A DNA stretch of 64,000 nt from Planomonospora sp. ID67723 (GTDB lineage Bacteria > Actinomycetota > Actinomycetes > Streptosporangiales > Streptosporangiaceae), in NCBI RefSeq assembly GCF_015711605.1, contig NZ_JABTEZ010000001.1:333501-397500 (forward strand), in the 5' to 3' direction. Position 1 is the stretch's first letter. Each line of letters starts with the position of its first letter. Below are positions 26,256 through 36,976 of this stretch, piece by piece. The notes beneath the pieces were generated by a model, which was given only the letters and a program-made list of their open reading frames with translations, ran no database searches and had not been told where the DNA came from. A program made the position numbers and the translations under genes.

Positions 26256-26441
26256 GCCGCGGGACGAGCACATCGATCGTCCGAATCAGATCCACGAGAT
26301 ACCGCGGGTCCTCGACAAACAAACCACCCCCTCGCTGGGTCGTGATGACCTGTGGCGGCATACCCTATGATCCGCGCATTTCACCGGGTATGCCCGCCTT
26401 TTTCGCTGTTTCATGAAGAATGACCGACAGTTATGGGGTGG

Positions 26442-26750
26442 CTACTTAACGATCATCCCTCCGGCGAACAACGTGCCCTCGGCGGCCGTCCAGGCGATCA
26501 GGGCGGCCCCCGTGAGTCTCATCAGGCGTCTCTCGTCGCGGCGGGCTCCCGGGGGCAGCCAGGCGGCCGCCGTACAGCCGGCCGCGGTGGCGGCGAACAG
26601 GCCCGAGAACAGTGCGACCCCGTTCATCCGGCCGGCGCAGCCCTCGTCGGAGCAGAAGGCCTTCGTCCCCCAGCCCGCGAAGACCGACAGGATCCAGAGC
26701 GTCGCGAGCAGCGCATTGGCCACGGTCGGTATCACGATGGAGATCCGCAC
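26442..26750 (-). CDS. Small membrane protein (3 TM), unknown
   Basis: 102 aa from GTG 26750. TM1 about 8-27 (VANALLATLWILSVFAGWG), a short extracytoplasmic loop with a Cys pair (FCSDEGCAG), TM2 at 45-66, TM3 at 82-99. The loop cysteines could form a disulfide. It lies between the XPB and HelD genes on the opposite strand. Downstream (26256-26441) no gene is seen. A plus-strand frame across this region is the N-terminal overhang of HelD and lacks a sensible start there. Confidence 0.65.
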   Translation of the reverse strand: MRISIVIPTVANALLATLWILSVFAGWGTKAFCSDEGCAGRMNGVALFSGLFAATAAGCTAAAWLPPGARRDERRLMRLTGAALIAWTAAEGTLFAGGMIVK

Positions 26751-26886
26751 GGCCTCGGAGATACCCCCGGGGCCCGCTCCTCACTCCGGGTTAATCCTTT
26801 TGAGACCGGTGAGGGCCCTCGGTAAGCTGGTCAATTCGCTGCCTGATGACCACCACCTCCGTTTACCGAATGGGAGGCGCTTTCGC

Positions 26887-28938
26887 ATGCCCGCAGACCA
26901 GCTGGCCCCCGACATAGACCCCGCCCCGTCTCCGGCGCCCGAAGCCGGGGCCGACCCCGCGGCGGCCCTCGCCGCCGAACGCGATCATCTGGCCGTCTCC
27001 AGGGCCGCCCTGCGCGCGATGCGCGAACACGCCCAGTCCCTCTCCTCCGACGCCGCCGGCGACTGGGTCTCCCAGCAGATCCTGCAGGCGCTGCTGGACC
27101 AGCGGGTGGCGGCGCTCGCCGATCATGCGGGCACGCCGCTCTTCTTCGGCCGCCTCGACCGCTCGGCCGACGACGACCTGCCCTCCACCATCTACGTCGG
27201 ACGCAGGCACGTCCACGACGACCGCAGCCGCCCCCTGGTCATCGACTGGCGCGCCCCGGTCTCCCGGGCGTTCTACCAGGCCAGCCCGTCGGATCCGATG
27301 GGCGTCTCGCGCCGCCGCCGGTTCGGTTACCACGGGGGCGAGCTGACCGCCTTCGAGGACGAGCACCTCGGCCAGGGCGAGGCCCTCCAGCAGTCGAAGA
27401 TCCTCACCGAGGAGATCGAGCGCCCCCGCTCCGGCCCGATGCGCGACATCGTCGCGACCATCCAGCCCGACCAGGACGAGATCGTGCGCGCCGAGCTGGG
27501 GCAGACGGTGTGCGTGCAGGGCGCGCCGGGCACCGGCAAGACCGCCGTCGGCCTGCACCGGGCCGCCTATCTGCTCTTCACCCACCGGGAGAAGCTCGCC
27601 CGCTCCGGCGTGATGATCGTCGGGCCCAACCGGGCCTTCCTGTCCTACATCTCCTCGGTGCTCCCCGCGCTGGGCGAGGTCAAGGTCGACCAGACCACGG
27701 TCGCGGGCATCCTCGGCGAGCACTCCGCACCCGAGGACCCGGCGGTCTCCGCGATCAAGGGCGACGCGAGGATCGTGCCGGTACTGGAGCGCGCGCTCTG
27801 GATGCACATCGTCAAGCCGGCCGAGGGCGTGCTGTTCACCAAGGGGGTCAACCGCTACCGGGTCGCCGACCACGAGGTCCGCGAGATCGTCGCCTCGCTG
27901 CGCGGCACCACCCGGTACGGCCCCGGCCGCGCGGCCCTCGCGCAGCGGCTGGCCCACCAGATCCTCGTCCGGATGGAGCAGCGCGGCGAGTCCCCCGACG
28001 ACCGCGTGCAGGACGCGGTCGCCCGCTCCAAGCCGGTCCGTCAGGTGGTGGACGCGGTCTGGCCCAAGCTCACCCCCGCCCAGGTGCTGTACCGGCTCTT
28101 CAGCGATGCGGAGTTCCTCGCCGCGGCGGCGAGGCACGACCTCACCGCCGACGAGCGGGCCGCCCTGATCTGGGCCAAACCGGCCAAGTCGTTCCGCTCG
28201 GCGAAGTGGTCGGCGGCCGACGGCGCGCTGATGGACGAGCTCGGGGACATGATCGAGCGGACTCCGGTCCTCGGCCACCTGGTCGTGGACGAGGCCCAGG
28301 ACCTCTCGGTGATGCAGCTGCGCGCGCTCGGGCGGCGGTGCCGTACCGGCTCGGCGACCGTGCTGGGCGACATCGCCCAGGGCACCACTCCCTGGTCGGC
28401 CCGCTCCTGGACGGAGGTCCTCGCCCACCTGGGCTTCGCCGACGGCGCGGTCACCGAGCTGACCCTCGGCTTCCGCGTCCCCCGCGAGATCCTCGACTAC
28501 GCCGCCCGGCTGCTGCCCGCCGTCGCCCCGGACCTGGCCGCGCCCCGGTCGCTCCGCCCCGGCGCGGGCTCGCTGTCCGTGCGGCCCGCACCCGACCTGG
28601 CCGCCGCCCTGGCCGAGGCCGCGGGCCGGGCCCTGTCCCGGGAGGGCTCGATCGGCGTCATCGTCCCCGACGCCTCGGTGCAGGCCGTCGCCGGGATGCT
28701 CGCCCACCTCGACCACCGCGTGCTCTCCCCTGACTCGGTCGAGGAGCACCGGCTGCTGGTCGTGCCCGCCACCCTGGCCAAAGGTCTGGAGTACGACCAC
28801 GTCATCGTGGTCGAGCCCGCCGACATCGTGGCGGCCGAACCCCGGGGCCTGGCCCGGCTGTACGTGGTGCTCACCCGTGCGGTCACGTCCCTGACCGTGC
28901 TGCACGCCAAGGAGCTGCCGGCCGAGCTGGCCGGCTGA
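26887..28938 (+). CDS. helD: HelD-like RNA polymerase recycling ATPase (UvrD-related)
   Basis: 683 aa from ATG 26887, with GGGAGG 9 nt upstream; the longer open frame is rejected. An N-terminal ~30-residue Pro/Ala-rich segment leads to a coiled-coil arm (AAALAAERDHLAVSRAAL), then VIDWRAPVSRAFYQ, a HelD hallmark, and the SF1 ATPase with Walker A GAPGTGKT at 212-219 and a DEAQDL motif near 463. HelD proteins enter RNA polymerase channels and release stalled complexes; HelR relatives give rifamycin tolerance. No 19-bp rifamycin-associated element was recognised upstream, so that role is not claimed. Confidence 0.85.
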   Translation: MPADQLAPDIDPAPSPAPEAGADPAAALAAERDHLAVSRAALRAMREHAQSLSSDAAGDWVSQQILQALLDQRVAALADHAGTPLFFGRLDRSADDDLPSTIYVGRRHVHDDRSRPLVIDWRAPVSRAFYQASPSDPMGVSRRRRFGYHGGELTAFEDEHLGQGEALQQSKILTEEIERPRSGPMRDIVATIQPDQDEIVRAELGQTVCVQGAPGTGKTAVGLHRAAYLLFTHREKLARSGVMIVGPNRAFLSYISSVLPALGEVKVDQTTVAGILGEHSAPEDPAVSAIKGDARIVPVLERALWMHIVKPAEGVLFTKGVNRYRVADHEVREIVASLRGTTRYGPGRAALAQRLAHQILVRMEQRGESPDDRVQDAVARSKPVRQVVDAVWPKLTPAQVLYRLFSDAEFLAAAARHDLTADERAALIWAKPAKSFRSAKWSAADGALMDELGDMIERTPVLGHLVVDEAQDLSVMQLRALGRRCRTGSATVLGDIAQGTTPWSARSWTEVLAHLGFADGAVTELTLGFRVPREILDYAARLLPAVAPDLAAPRSLRPGAGSLSVRPAPDLAAALAEAAGRALSREGSIGVIVPDASVQAVAGMLAHLDHRVLSPDSVEEHRLLVVPATLAKGLEYDHVIVVEPADIVAAEPRGLARLYVVLTRAVTSLTVLHAKELPAELAG

Positions 28939-28967
28939 GCCGCCGTACCGGCCCGGTTGTCGCCATC

Positions 28968-28993
28968 CCCCGGTGCGGCGTGCCGCACCGGGG
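28968..28993 (+). terminator. Hairpin at the end of helD
   Basis: Perfect 12-bp stem CCCCGGTGCGGC / GCCGCACCGGGG with a 2-nt gap, 30 nt past the helD stop. No T-run follows on the plus strand; together with the next hairpin it separates the convergent genes. Confidence 0.6.
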
Positions 28994-29028
28994 AAAAAGA
29001 AAGGGCCGGTCCCGTGGCGGGACCGGCC
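28994..29028 (-). terminator. Rho-independent terminator of groEL2
   Basis: On the minus strand an 11-bp stem GGCCGGTCCCG / CGGGACCGGCC with a 3-nt loop is followed by CTTTCTTTTT. It lies 24 nt past the groEL2 stop. Confidence 0.82.
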
Positions 29029-29051
29029 TCTTCTCTGAGCTGGCGCCGGAC

Positions 29052-30849
<1,798 letters not shown>

Positions 30850-30984
30850 CGTCGACCATCCTGACCTGCACTCAGCTCAGAGCGAAGCGGGCGGCAGCGG
30901 ACCCGGCCGGAAACAGGGATGTGATCGGGCGACGGAACCCGGCAATCAGCGAAAGCGAGCAGGAAACAACCCCGGGAATGCGAG

Positions 30985-31017
30985 GGCCCGGCCCGCCGCG
31001 AGATGGCGGGCCGGGCC
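30985..31017 (-). terminator. Hairpin downstream of cspA
   Basis: Perfect 13-bp stem GGCCCGGCCCGCC / GGCGGGCCGGGCC with a 7-nt loop, 80 nt past the cspA stop. No other gene is seen between the CIRCE sites and cspA. Confidence 0.65.
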
Positions 31018-31096
31018 GACATGTGCGGAGACCCACGCGGACTGCGCTGCCGCGGGGATCCACCGGCAGTTCTCCACGCTGCGGCGGATGACCGCC

Positions 31097-31297
31097 TCAG
31101 ACGGCCCGGACGGACTCCGCCTGGGGACCCTTCTGACCCTGAGTGATCTCGAACTCGACCCGCTGGCCCTGCTCGAGCGCACGGTAGCCATCCATCATGA
31201 TCGCGGAGTAATGGACGAACACATCCTTACCACCGTCTACCGCGATGAAGCCGTAGCCCTTGTCCGCGTTGAACCATTTGACGGTGCCTTGCGCCAC
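31097..31297 (-). CDS. Cold-shock protein CspA family
   Basis: 66 aa, a single cold-shock domain of normal size. RNP1 KGYGFI and RNP2 VFVHYSAI carry the aromatic residues that stack on single-stranded nucleic acid. GTG start with AAGAGGAG 6 nt before it. The 5' region up to the AT-rich stretch near 31437 contains no other gene and likely holds a long leader, as is usual for csp mRNAs. It sits between groEL2 and the thrC operon, all minus strand. Confidence 0.93.
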   Translation of the reverse strand: MAQGTVKWFNADKGYGFIAVDGGKDVFVHYSAIMMDGYRALEQGQRVEFEITQGQKGPQAESVRAV

Positions 31298-31436
31298 TTC
31301 CGACTCCTCTTACCGGACTTTGAGAACCACGCCCATTCCACTCGCGCAGCCCTCGACCTCCGAGGCGGAGACACCGCCCGCGTCGATCGTTCTCGACCAT
31401 ACCTGTGAGACACCGTGGGGCAACAGAGTCAATCAC

Positions 31437-31515
31437 TGACTAATGCTTTAGAAGCCATTTTCATACGTAACAGAGTTTTGCTATCACGATTAGTTAGTTC
31501 AATTTTGTATTATTT
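31437..31515. other. AT-rich island in a GC-rich intergenic region
   Basis: About 80 bp of strongly AT-biased sequence (for example TTAGTTAGTTCAATTTTG) between cspA and the sulfur-carrier gene, in sharp contrast with its surroundings. On the minus strand it is upstream of cspA and may be its UP-element/promoter region. A short plus-strand frame crossing it (31415-31621) has no supporting features. No gene is called in 31298-31688. Confidence 0.6.
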
Positions 31516-31550
31516 CATTGGCCACACCGGTGACCTGCCGCCACAAAGCA

Positions 31551-31586
31551 CGACACCCGCACGCGGCCGGGCCGGTGCGGGTGTCG
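31551..31586 (-). terminator. Terminator of the thrC-sulfur carrier operon
   Basis: Perfect 12-bp stem CGACACCCGCAC / GTGCGGGTGTCG with a 12-nt loop, followed on the minus strand by TGCTTTGT. It lies about 100 nt past the sulfur-carrier stop. Confidence 0.72.
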
Positions 31587-31688
31587 GTAAGCGCCGCGGA
31601 AGCGCCACGGCAGCGCCATGAGGACTCTGCGGGACGCCTGTGGAGGCGCTCTGCAGGGGGCGCGGGAGGGGCGCCCTGGGCGTCGGGA

Positions 31689-31964
31689 CTAACCCCCGGC
31701 GACCGCCGGGATGATGGAGATCTGGACGCCGTCCGGTGTGGCGGTGTCGAGATTGTCCGCGAAACGGACGTCCTCTTCACCGACATAGACGTTGACGAAA
31801 CGACGAATCTTGCCCGTTTCATCAAGAATGCGCGCGCCGATGCCGGGGAAGTCGGCGTCGAGCTTCTGCAGGACCTCGCGGAGGGTGGCGCCCTGCCCGC
31901 TCACTTCTGCGGAGCCGTTGGTATATGTGCGCAGAATCGTCGGAATCCGTACAGAAACAGTCAT
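31689..31964 (-). CDS. MoaD/ThiS-family sulfur carrier protein
   Basis: 91 aa beta-grasp protein ending in VAGG, the diglycine that is thiocarboxylated in sulfur carriers. FVNVYVGEEDVRF and VQISIIPAVAGG are typical of the CysO/MoaD-like group. It starts 23 nt after the thrC stop on the same strand, so it shares the SAM-I-controlled transcript. That context favours a role in cysteine or homocysteine sulfur transfer over molybdopterin synthesis. No partner synthase or JAMM protease is in the window. GTG/ATG choice is clear at 31964. Confidence 0.88.
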   Translation of the reverse strand: MTVSVRIPTILRTYTNGSAEVSGQGATLREVLQKLDADFPGIGARILDETGKIRRFVNVYVGEEDVRFADNLDTATPDGVQISIIPAVAGG

Positions 31965-31987
31965 GGCAGCGGACCTTTCAGGAGTTC

Positions 31988-33256
31988 TTATGCGAAAGCC
32001 GTACGGAATGCGTCAAGGGACGGGCGAATGACCGCCGTGGGCCGCGCCTGGTCGGCCACCGCGTCGAGGGTCTTCAGGCCGTCCCCGGTGTTGAGGACCA
32101 CCGTCTCGGCGTCGGGGTCGAGCCTGCCCTCGGCGGCCAGCTTGCGCAGCACGCCGACGGTGACGCCGCCCGCGGTCTCCGCGAAGATGCCCTCGGTCCT
32201 GGCCAGCAGCCGGATCGCCTCGACGATCTCGGAGTCCGTGACGTCCTCCACCGCGCCACCGGTGCGCCGGGCGATGTCCAGGACGTAGGGACCGTCCGCC
32301 GGGTTGCCGATCGCCAGCGACTTGGCGATCGTGTCCGGCCTCACCGGCCGGATCACGTCGTGGCCCGCCTTGTACGCGGCCGAGACCGGGGAGCACCCCT
32401 CGGCCTGGGCGGCGAAGATCTTGTATGGCTTCTCCTCGACGAGGCCGAGGGCGATCAGCTCCTTGAACCCCTTGTCGATCTTCGTGAGCTGGGAGCCGGA
32501 GGCCACCGGGATGACGATCTGGTCCGGGATCCGCCAGCCGAGCTGCTCGGCGATCTCATAGGCCAGCGTCTTGGAGCCCTCCGCGTAGTACGGGCGGAGG
32601 TTGACGTTGACGAAGCCCCACTTGTCGCCCAGCTCGTCGCCGATGAGCTCGGAGCAGAAGCGGTTCACGTCGTCGTAGGTGCCGTCGATGCCGACGAGCC
32701 GCCCGCCGTACACCGAGGCCATGACGATCTTGGCCTGCTCCAGGTCGGCGGGGATGAACACGCAGGCGTCCAGGCCGGCGCGGGCGGCGGCGGCGGTGAC
32801 CGCCCCGGCGAGGTTGCCGGTGGAGGAGCAGGACAGGGTGTGGAAGCCGAAGTTGCGGGCCGCCTCGACGGCGATGGCCACCACGCGGTCCTTGAAGGAG
32901 TGCGTGGGGTTGCCGGAGTCGTCCTTCACGTGCAGGGAGCGCAGGCCCAGCTCCCGGGCGAGGTTGTCGGCCTTGACCAGCTTGGTCCAGCCGGGGGCCA
33001 TGTTGGGCTTGGCCGTCACGTCCACCGGGACCGGGAGCAGCGAGCGGTAGCGCCAGATGTTGGTCGGCCCCGCGGCGATCTGCTCGCGGGTGACCTTCGG
33101 GAACTCGTAGGCGATTTCGAGAGGACCGAAACACTCGGCACAGGCGAAGCTGGGGCCGAGGTCGTAGCGGGCTCCGCACTCCCGGCAGGACAGTGCGACG
33201 GCGGGACCGAAGTCCAGGGCGAGAGCGGAGGAGGTTTCAGCGGTCGTGAGCGCCAT
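31988..33256 (-). CDS. thrC: Threonine synthase
   Basis: 422 aa fold-type II PLP enzyme converting O-phosphohomoserine to threonine. An N-terminal zinc-ribbon-like pair (C24/C27 and C39/C42) is typical of the long actinobacterial form. The PLP lysine is K122 in NPTHSFKDRV; the phosphate-binding SSTGNLAGA loop follows. AAAGG lies 9 nt before ATG 33256. The upstream longer frame runs through the riboswitch and is rejected. Expression falls when SAM is high, judging from the riboswitch, which links threonine synthesis to the use of its precursor for methionine. Confidence 0.95.
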   Translation of the reverse strand: MALTTAETSSALALDFGPAVALSCRECGARYDLGPSFACAECFGPLEIAYEFPKVTREQIAAGPTNIWRYRSLLPVPVDVTAKPNMAPGWTKLVKADNLARELGLRSLHVKDDSGNPTHSFKDRVVAIAVEAARNFGFHTLSCSSTGNLAGAVTAAAARAGLDACVFIPADLEQAKIVMASVYGGRLVGIDGTYDDVNRFCSELIGDELGDKWGFVNVNLRPYYAEGSKTLAYEIAEQLGWRIPDQIVIPVASGSQLTKIDKGFKELIALGLVEEKPYKIFAAQAEGCSPVSAAYKAGHDVIRPVRPDTIAKSLAIGNPADGPYVLDIARRTGGAVEDVTDSEIVEAIRLLARTEGIFAETAGGVTVGVLRKLAAEGRLDPDAETVVLNTGDGLKTLDAVADQARPTAVIRPSLDAFRTAFA

Positions 33257-33272
33257 GAAGCGAGGCCTTTCC

Positions 33273-33409
33273 CTCATCTTCGTCTGCGGCCACCTTGGTC
33301 GCAGACCGGAATTGGCACCTGTCCCGGCCGACCTCGTCAGATCACGAGTCTTGAACCGGGAGGGTTGCCGGGGCTTCGCAGGGCCGGTCCCTCCACCCCT
33401 CTGGATGAG
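33273..33409 (-). ncRNA. SAM-I (S-box) riboswitch upstream of thrC
   Basis: On the minus strand, P1 pairs CTCATC with GATGAG at the two ends. P2 with its kink-turn follows (AGAGGGGTGGAGGGACCGGC ... GCCCCGGCAACCCTC), then P3, the conserved AGGTGCCAATTCC, and P4 GTCTGCG / CGCAGAC. The 3' P1 strand ends 17 nt before the thrC ATG, next to GGAAAGG, so control is probably at translation initiation. All signature SAM-I elements are present in order. Confidence 0.93.
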
Positions 33410-33565
33410 CACATATGAAGTTATCGACCTGGCGAGCAGGTCGCATTCACTCTACCTCGCCCGTTCCGCTTCTCGGCCCCCCATCTCACTTGGCGAGACG
33501 CGATGTGTTACCTGATGGACGACGCCGGTCGGTCCGAGGTCCCCGGGGGCGGTCCGCGCCGGTTC

Positions 33566-34129
33566 TCAGGCGCGGAACCCGTAGGCGTCGCCCAGGGCCC
33601 CCTGCACGTACTTGCGGGCCTGGTGGATGCGGGACTTGGCGGTGCCGAGGGGGATGCCGAGCTGCTCGGCCACCTCGTTGTAGTCGAGCTGGCAGATGTC
33701 GCGCAGCACCAGCGCCTGGGCCAGCTCGGGCTTGTCGGCCTCCAGGGCCTCCATCGCGTCGAGCAGGTCCAGGCGGGAGCCCGCGATCACGCTCACCCGG
33801 GCGACGTCGGGCTTCTGCAGCGGCAGCTCGTCGGAGCTCTGCTCGGCGGCCCGGCGCTTCAGCGAGCGGTAGGTGGTCCTGGCGCAGTTGGCGGTCACGA
33901 TGTGCAGCCAGGTGCTGAACCTGGCCCGGCCCTCGAAGCGGCCGATGTTGCGGGCCACCGCCAGGAGGGTGTCCTGGCTCGCCTCCTCGGCGTCCTGCCG
34001 GTAGGGCAGGATCCGGCCGCAGTGCCGCAGCACGTCGGGCTCGATCCGTTTGAGCAGCTCTCCCAGGGCACGGTGGTCGCCGCGGGCGGCCGTACGGGCC
34101 AGTTCCTCGGTCGTCTCGTCCAGCGCCAT
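33566..34129 (-). CDS. RNA polymerase sigma factor, ECF-like
   Basis: 187 aa. Region 2 spans about 22-90 (ILPYRQDAEEASQDTLLAVARNIGRFEGRARFSTWLHIVTAN), region 4 about 125-180 (ALVLRDICQLDYNEVAEQLGIPLGTAKSRIHQARKYV, a clear HTH). ATG 34129 has GGGGG about 7 nt upstream; GTG 34132 is an equal alternative. No anti-sigma or zinc-binding partner lies next to it, so signal input is unknown. It is divergent from otsA (102 nt gap), which could place trehalose synthesis under it, but no matching promoter pair was found. Confidence 0.88.
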   Translation of the reverse strand: MALDETTEELARTAARGDHRALGELLKRIEPDVLRHCGRILPYRQDAEEASQDTLLAVARNIGRFEGRARFSTWLHIVTANCARTTYRSLKRRAAEQSSDELPLQKPDVARVSVIAGSRLDLLDAMEALEADKPELAQALVLRDICQLDYNEVAEQLGIPLGTAKSRIHQARKYVQGALGDAYGFRA

Positions 34130-34230
34130 CACGAGCCCCCATCAGCGGTCACAGTCGCTGCACATCCTACGGTCGCAGGTCATGGAAGGTTAACCTTCGT
34201 GGCAAGCATGTCCGCCGGCTAAGGAAGCCC

Positions 34231-35655
34231 ATGAACGCGATCCTGGTGGCCTCCAACCGTGGCCCCTTCTCATTCACCACGTCCGAGGACGGCTCGCTGA
34301 CCATGCGCAGGGGCGGCGGCGGGCTGGTCTCCGGCCTGTCGGAGGTGGCCAGGGACCTGAAGGTGCTGTGGGTCTGCGCCGCCCTCTCCGACGGCGACCG
34401 CGCCGCCGTACGGCAGGCGCCCGGCGGCCGCCTCGACCACGCGGGCTACGACACCGGCGCCCTGCGGATGCTCGACATCCCCCCGGCCACCTTCCACCGG
34501 GCCTACAACGCGGTGGCCAACTCCACCCTCTGGTTCGTCAACCACCTGCTCTACGACACGCCCAACACGCCGCACTTCGACGCGCGCTTCCGCCGCGAGT
34601 GGGAGTCCTACCAGTCCTACAACGCGGCGTTCGCACTGGCGCTGGCCGAGGAGGCCGGGCACGGTGCCCGGATCATGGTGCAGGACTACCATCTGACCCT
34701 CACCCCGGCCATGCTCCGGGTCGAGCGCCCCGACCTGCGGATCTCGCACTTCTCGCACACTCCGTGGGCTCCTCCGGAGTACTTCGCCCTGCTTCCCGAC
34801 GACGTGGCGGTCGAGGTTCTCGAAGGCGTGCTGGGCGCCGACCACGCGGGCTTCCTGACCGCGCGCTGGGCGGGCGCCTTCATGGATTGCTGCGAGCGGC
34901 TGCTCGGCGCCGCGGTCGACCGCGTGAGCCGTACGGTCTCCCACGCCGGGCGGACCACCCGGATCGGCGTGCACGGGCTGGGCGTGGACGGCGAGGCGCT
35001 CTGGGCGCGGGCGAGCGAGCCCGACGTCGAGTCGCACATGGCGGCCCTGCGCGACCAGGTCGGCGACCGGAAACTGATCGTCAGGATCGACCGGACCGAG
35101 CTGTCCAAGAACATCGTCCGGGGACTGAGCGCCTATCGGGAGTTCCTCGGCGCGCATCCGGAGTGGCACGGCCGCGTGGTCCACCTGGCCTTCGCCTACC
35201 CGTCCCGGCACGACCTGCCCGAATACCGCGAGTACACCGCGGCGGTGCAGCGCTGCGCCAAGGAGATCGAGGACGAGTACGCCACCGAGGACTGGGATCC
35301 CCTGATCCTCAACGTCAACGACGACTACCCGCGCTCCCTGGCCGCCTACCGCCTGGCCGACGTGCTGCTGGTCAACCCGATCCGCGACGGCATGAACCTG
35401 GTGGCGAAGGAGGGGCCGATCCTCTCCCCGGGCAGCGCGCTGGTCCTGTCCCGTGAGGCGGGGGCCGCCGCGGAGCTGGGCGAGCACGCGCTGGTGATCA
35501 ATCCCTACGACGTCTCGGCCACGGCCGCGGCCCTGCACCAGGGGCTGGTCATGCCCGAGGAGGAACGCGCGCGCCGCGGTGCCCGGCTGACCGCCGCGGC
35601 CACCGCGCTCCCCCCGCACCGCTGGTTCTCCGAGCAGCTCACCGCCCTGCAGTGA
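34231..35655 (+). CDS. otsA: Trehalose-6-phosphate synthase (GT20)
   Basis: 474 aa GT-B glycosyltransferase joining UDP-/ADP-glucose to glucose-6-phosphate. Recognisable motifs: ASNRGPFS at the N-terminus, GGGGLVSGL, QDYHLTL, SHTPWAPPEYF, and the donor-site RDGMNLVAKEG. The usual DRLDYTKG segment is replaced by RIDRTELSKNIVRGL, marking a divergent actinobacterial subgroup. Start ATG 34231 with AAGGAAG 3 nt before it. A trehalose phosphatase gene lies 2 kb away on the other strand, supporting the pathway assignment. Confidence 0.9.
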   Translation: MNAILVASNRGPFSFTTSEDGSLTMRRGGGGLVSGLSEVARDLKVLWVCAALSDGDRAAVRQAPGGRLDHAGYDTGALRMLDIPPATFHRAYNAVANSTLWFVNHLLYDTPNTPHFDARFRREWESYQSYNAAFALALAEEAGHGARIMVQDYHLTLTPAMLRVERPDLRISHFSHTPWAPPEYFALLPDDVAVEVLEGVLGADHAGFLTARWAGAFMDCCERLLGAAVDRVSRTVSHAGRTTRIGVHGLGVDGEALWARASEPDVESHMAALRDQVGDRKLIVRIDRTELSKNIVRGLSAYREFLGAHPEWHGRVVHLAFAYPSRHDLPEYREYTAAVQRCAKEIEDEYATEDWDPLILNVNDDYPRSLAAYRLADVLLVNPIRDGMNLVAKEGPILSPGSALVLSREAGAAAELGEHALVINPYDVSATAAALHQGLVMPEEERARRGARLTAAATALPPHRWFSEQLTALQ

Positions 35656-35755
35656 CCTCCCCGCCCTCCGGGTGACCGGCCGCTCGCCGAGATTCCTACC
35701 CCAGTGAGATAGTTTTCGTGGACATTTCAACTTTCGTCCGCTCGGGGGAGACGCA

Positions 35756-36925
35756 GTGACCACGATCACGCATGTCCGGCTGACCCGTGATCGTGCCACC
35801 TGGCTCATCTATCTTCAGCTCGCCGCCTTCGCCACCTACCTGTACGGCCTCAGCGCGGCCCTGCCGCTTCTCCGCATCGACCAGGGCGTCACCCAGGCGG
35901 TCGCCGGGCTGCACGGCACCGCGATGGCCGCCGGCGCCGTCCTCACCGGCCTGGCCCTCCCCTGGCTGACCCGCAGGATCGGCCGCCGGGCCGTCACCTG
36001 GACCGGCCTGGCGGGGATGAACGCCGGAGTTCTGCTGGTGGCCGCCGGCGAGGCCCTGCCGGTCACCCTCCTCGGGTACGGCATCGCCAGCGGGATGGCC
36101 TCGATCACCCTCTACGCGGGCATGGCCGCGCTCAGCGACCATCACGGCCCGGCGGGCGCCGCGGCGATCAGCGAGGCCAACGCCGTCGGCGTGACCATCG
36201 GCATCGCGGTGCCGTTCGTGGTCAGCTTCGCCGCGCAGAGCGCGCTGGGATGGCGGGTGGCGCTGCTGATGACCCCGATCGTGACCGTCCTGCTCGCCCT
36301 CGTCATGGGCCGTGTCTGGATTCCCCCGAAGGAGACCGCCGGGGCCGCTTTCGAGGTCACCGCCGGCCCGGCGGAGAAGGGGCGCTTCGGGGGGCGCTTC
36401 TACCTGGCCGGCGCGGTGCTGTTCTGCTGCGTCGCGCTGGAGTTCTCCTTCAATCTCTGGGCGGCCGAGCTGGTCTCCGCCCAGACCGGGCTCTCGGCCG
36501 CCGCGGCGGCGACCGCGCTGACCGCGTTCACCGCGGGCATCGCGGCCGGGCGCTGGGGCGGGGCCCGGCTGGCCCTGCGGATCTCGCCGGCTCCCCTGCT
36601 GGTGGGCGCGCTCGCCCTCACCTGCGGGGGCTGGGCGCTCCTGTGGGCGAGCGGGAACCCGGTCCTGTCCTACCTGGGCGTGGCGCTGTCCGGGCTGGGC
36701 GTCTCGCTGCACTTCCCGCTGGCGCTGGCCCGCGTGCTGGACGCCTCCGGCGGCCGGCCGGACCGGGCGTCGGCCGCGGCCTCGGTCTTCTCCGGCCTCG
36801 CGGTCGGCGCCGGGCCGTTCCTGCTCGGCGCGCTGGCCGACGGGTTCGGTACCCGGCAGGCGTTCCTCCTCGTCCCCGCCCTCATCGGCCTGGCCGTCGG
36901 CGGGGTGCTGACGGCCGGCCGGTGA
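35756..36925 (+). CDS. MFS transporter
   Basis: 389 aa with about 12 TMs and short loops. Motif-A-like PWLTRRIGRRAVTW follows TM2; a central loop at about 195-215 (PPKETAGAAFEVTAGPAEKG) divides the halves. GTG 35756 preceded by GGGGGAG at 5 nt. A TAGTTT at 35709 may be a -10. It follows otsA on the same strand after a 100-nt gap and may be separately expressed. Sugar or drug transport cannot be decided. Confidence 0.85.
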   Translation: MTTITHVRLTRDRATWLIYLQLAAFATYLYGLSAALPLLRIDQGVTQAVAGLHGTAMAAGAVLTGLALPWLTRRIGRRAVTWTGLAGMNAGVLLVAAGEALPVTLLGYGIASGMASITLYAGMAALSDHHGPAGAAAISEANAVGVTIGIAVPFVVSFAAQSALGWRVALLMTPIVTVLLALVMGRVWIPPKETAGAAFEVTAGPAEKGRFGGRFYLAGAVLFCCVALEFSFNLWAAELVSAQTGLSAAAAATALTAFTAGIAAGRWGGARLALRISPAPLLVGALALTCGGWALLWASGNPVLSYLGVALSGLGVSLHFPLALARVLDASGGRPDRASAAASVFSGLAVGAGPFLLGALADGFGTRQAFLLVPALIGLAVGGVLTAGR

Positions 36926-36976
36926 CACCGCCCGGACGAGGGCCGGAGACGCGCCCCCGCCGCCCGCCGGTCCGGC

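Noticed and set aside
31415..31621. 68-aa plus-strand frame across the AT-rich island
   Set aside because: Its second half is the terminator hairpin; no start signal or conserved feature.
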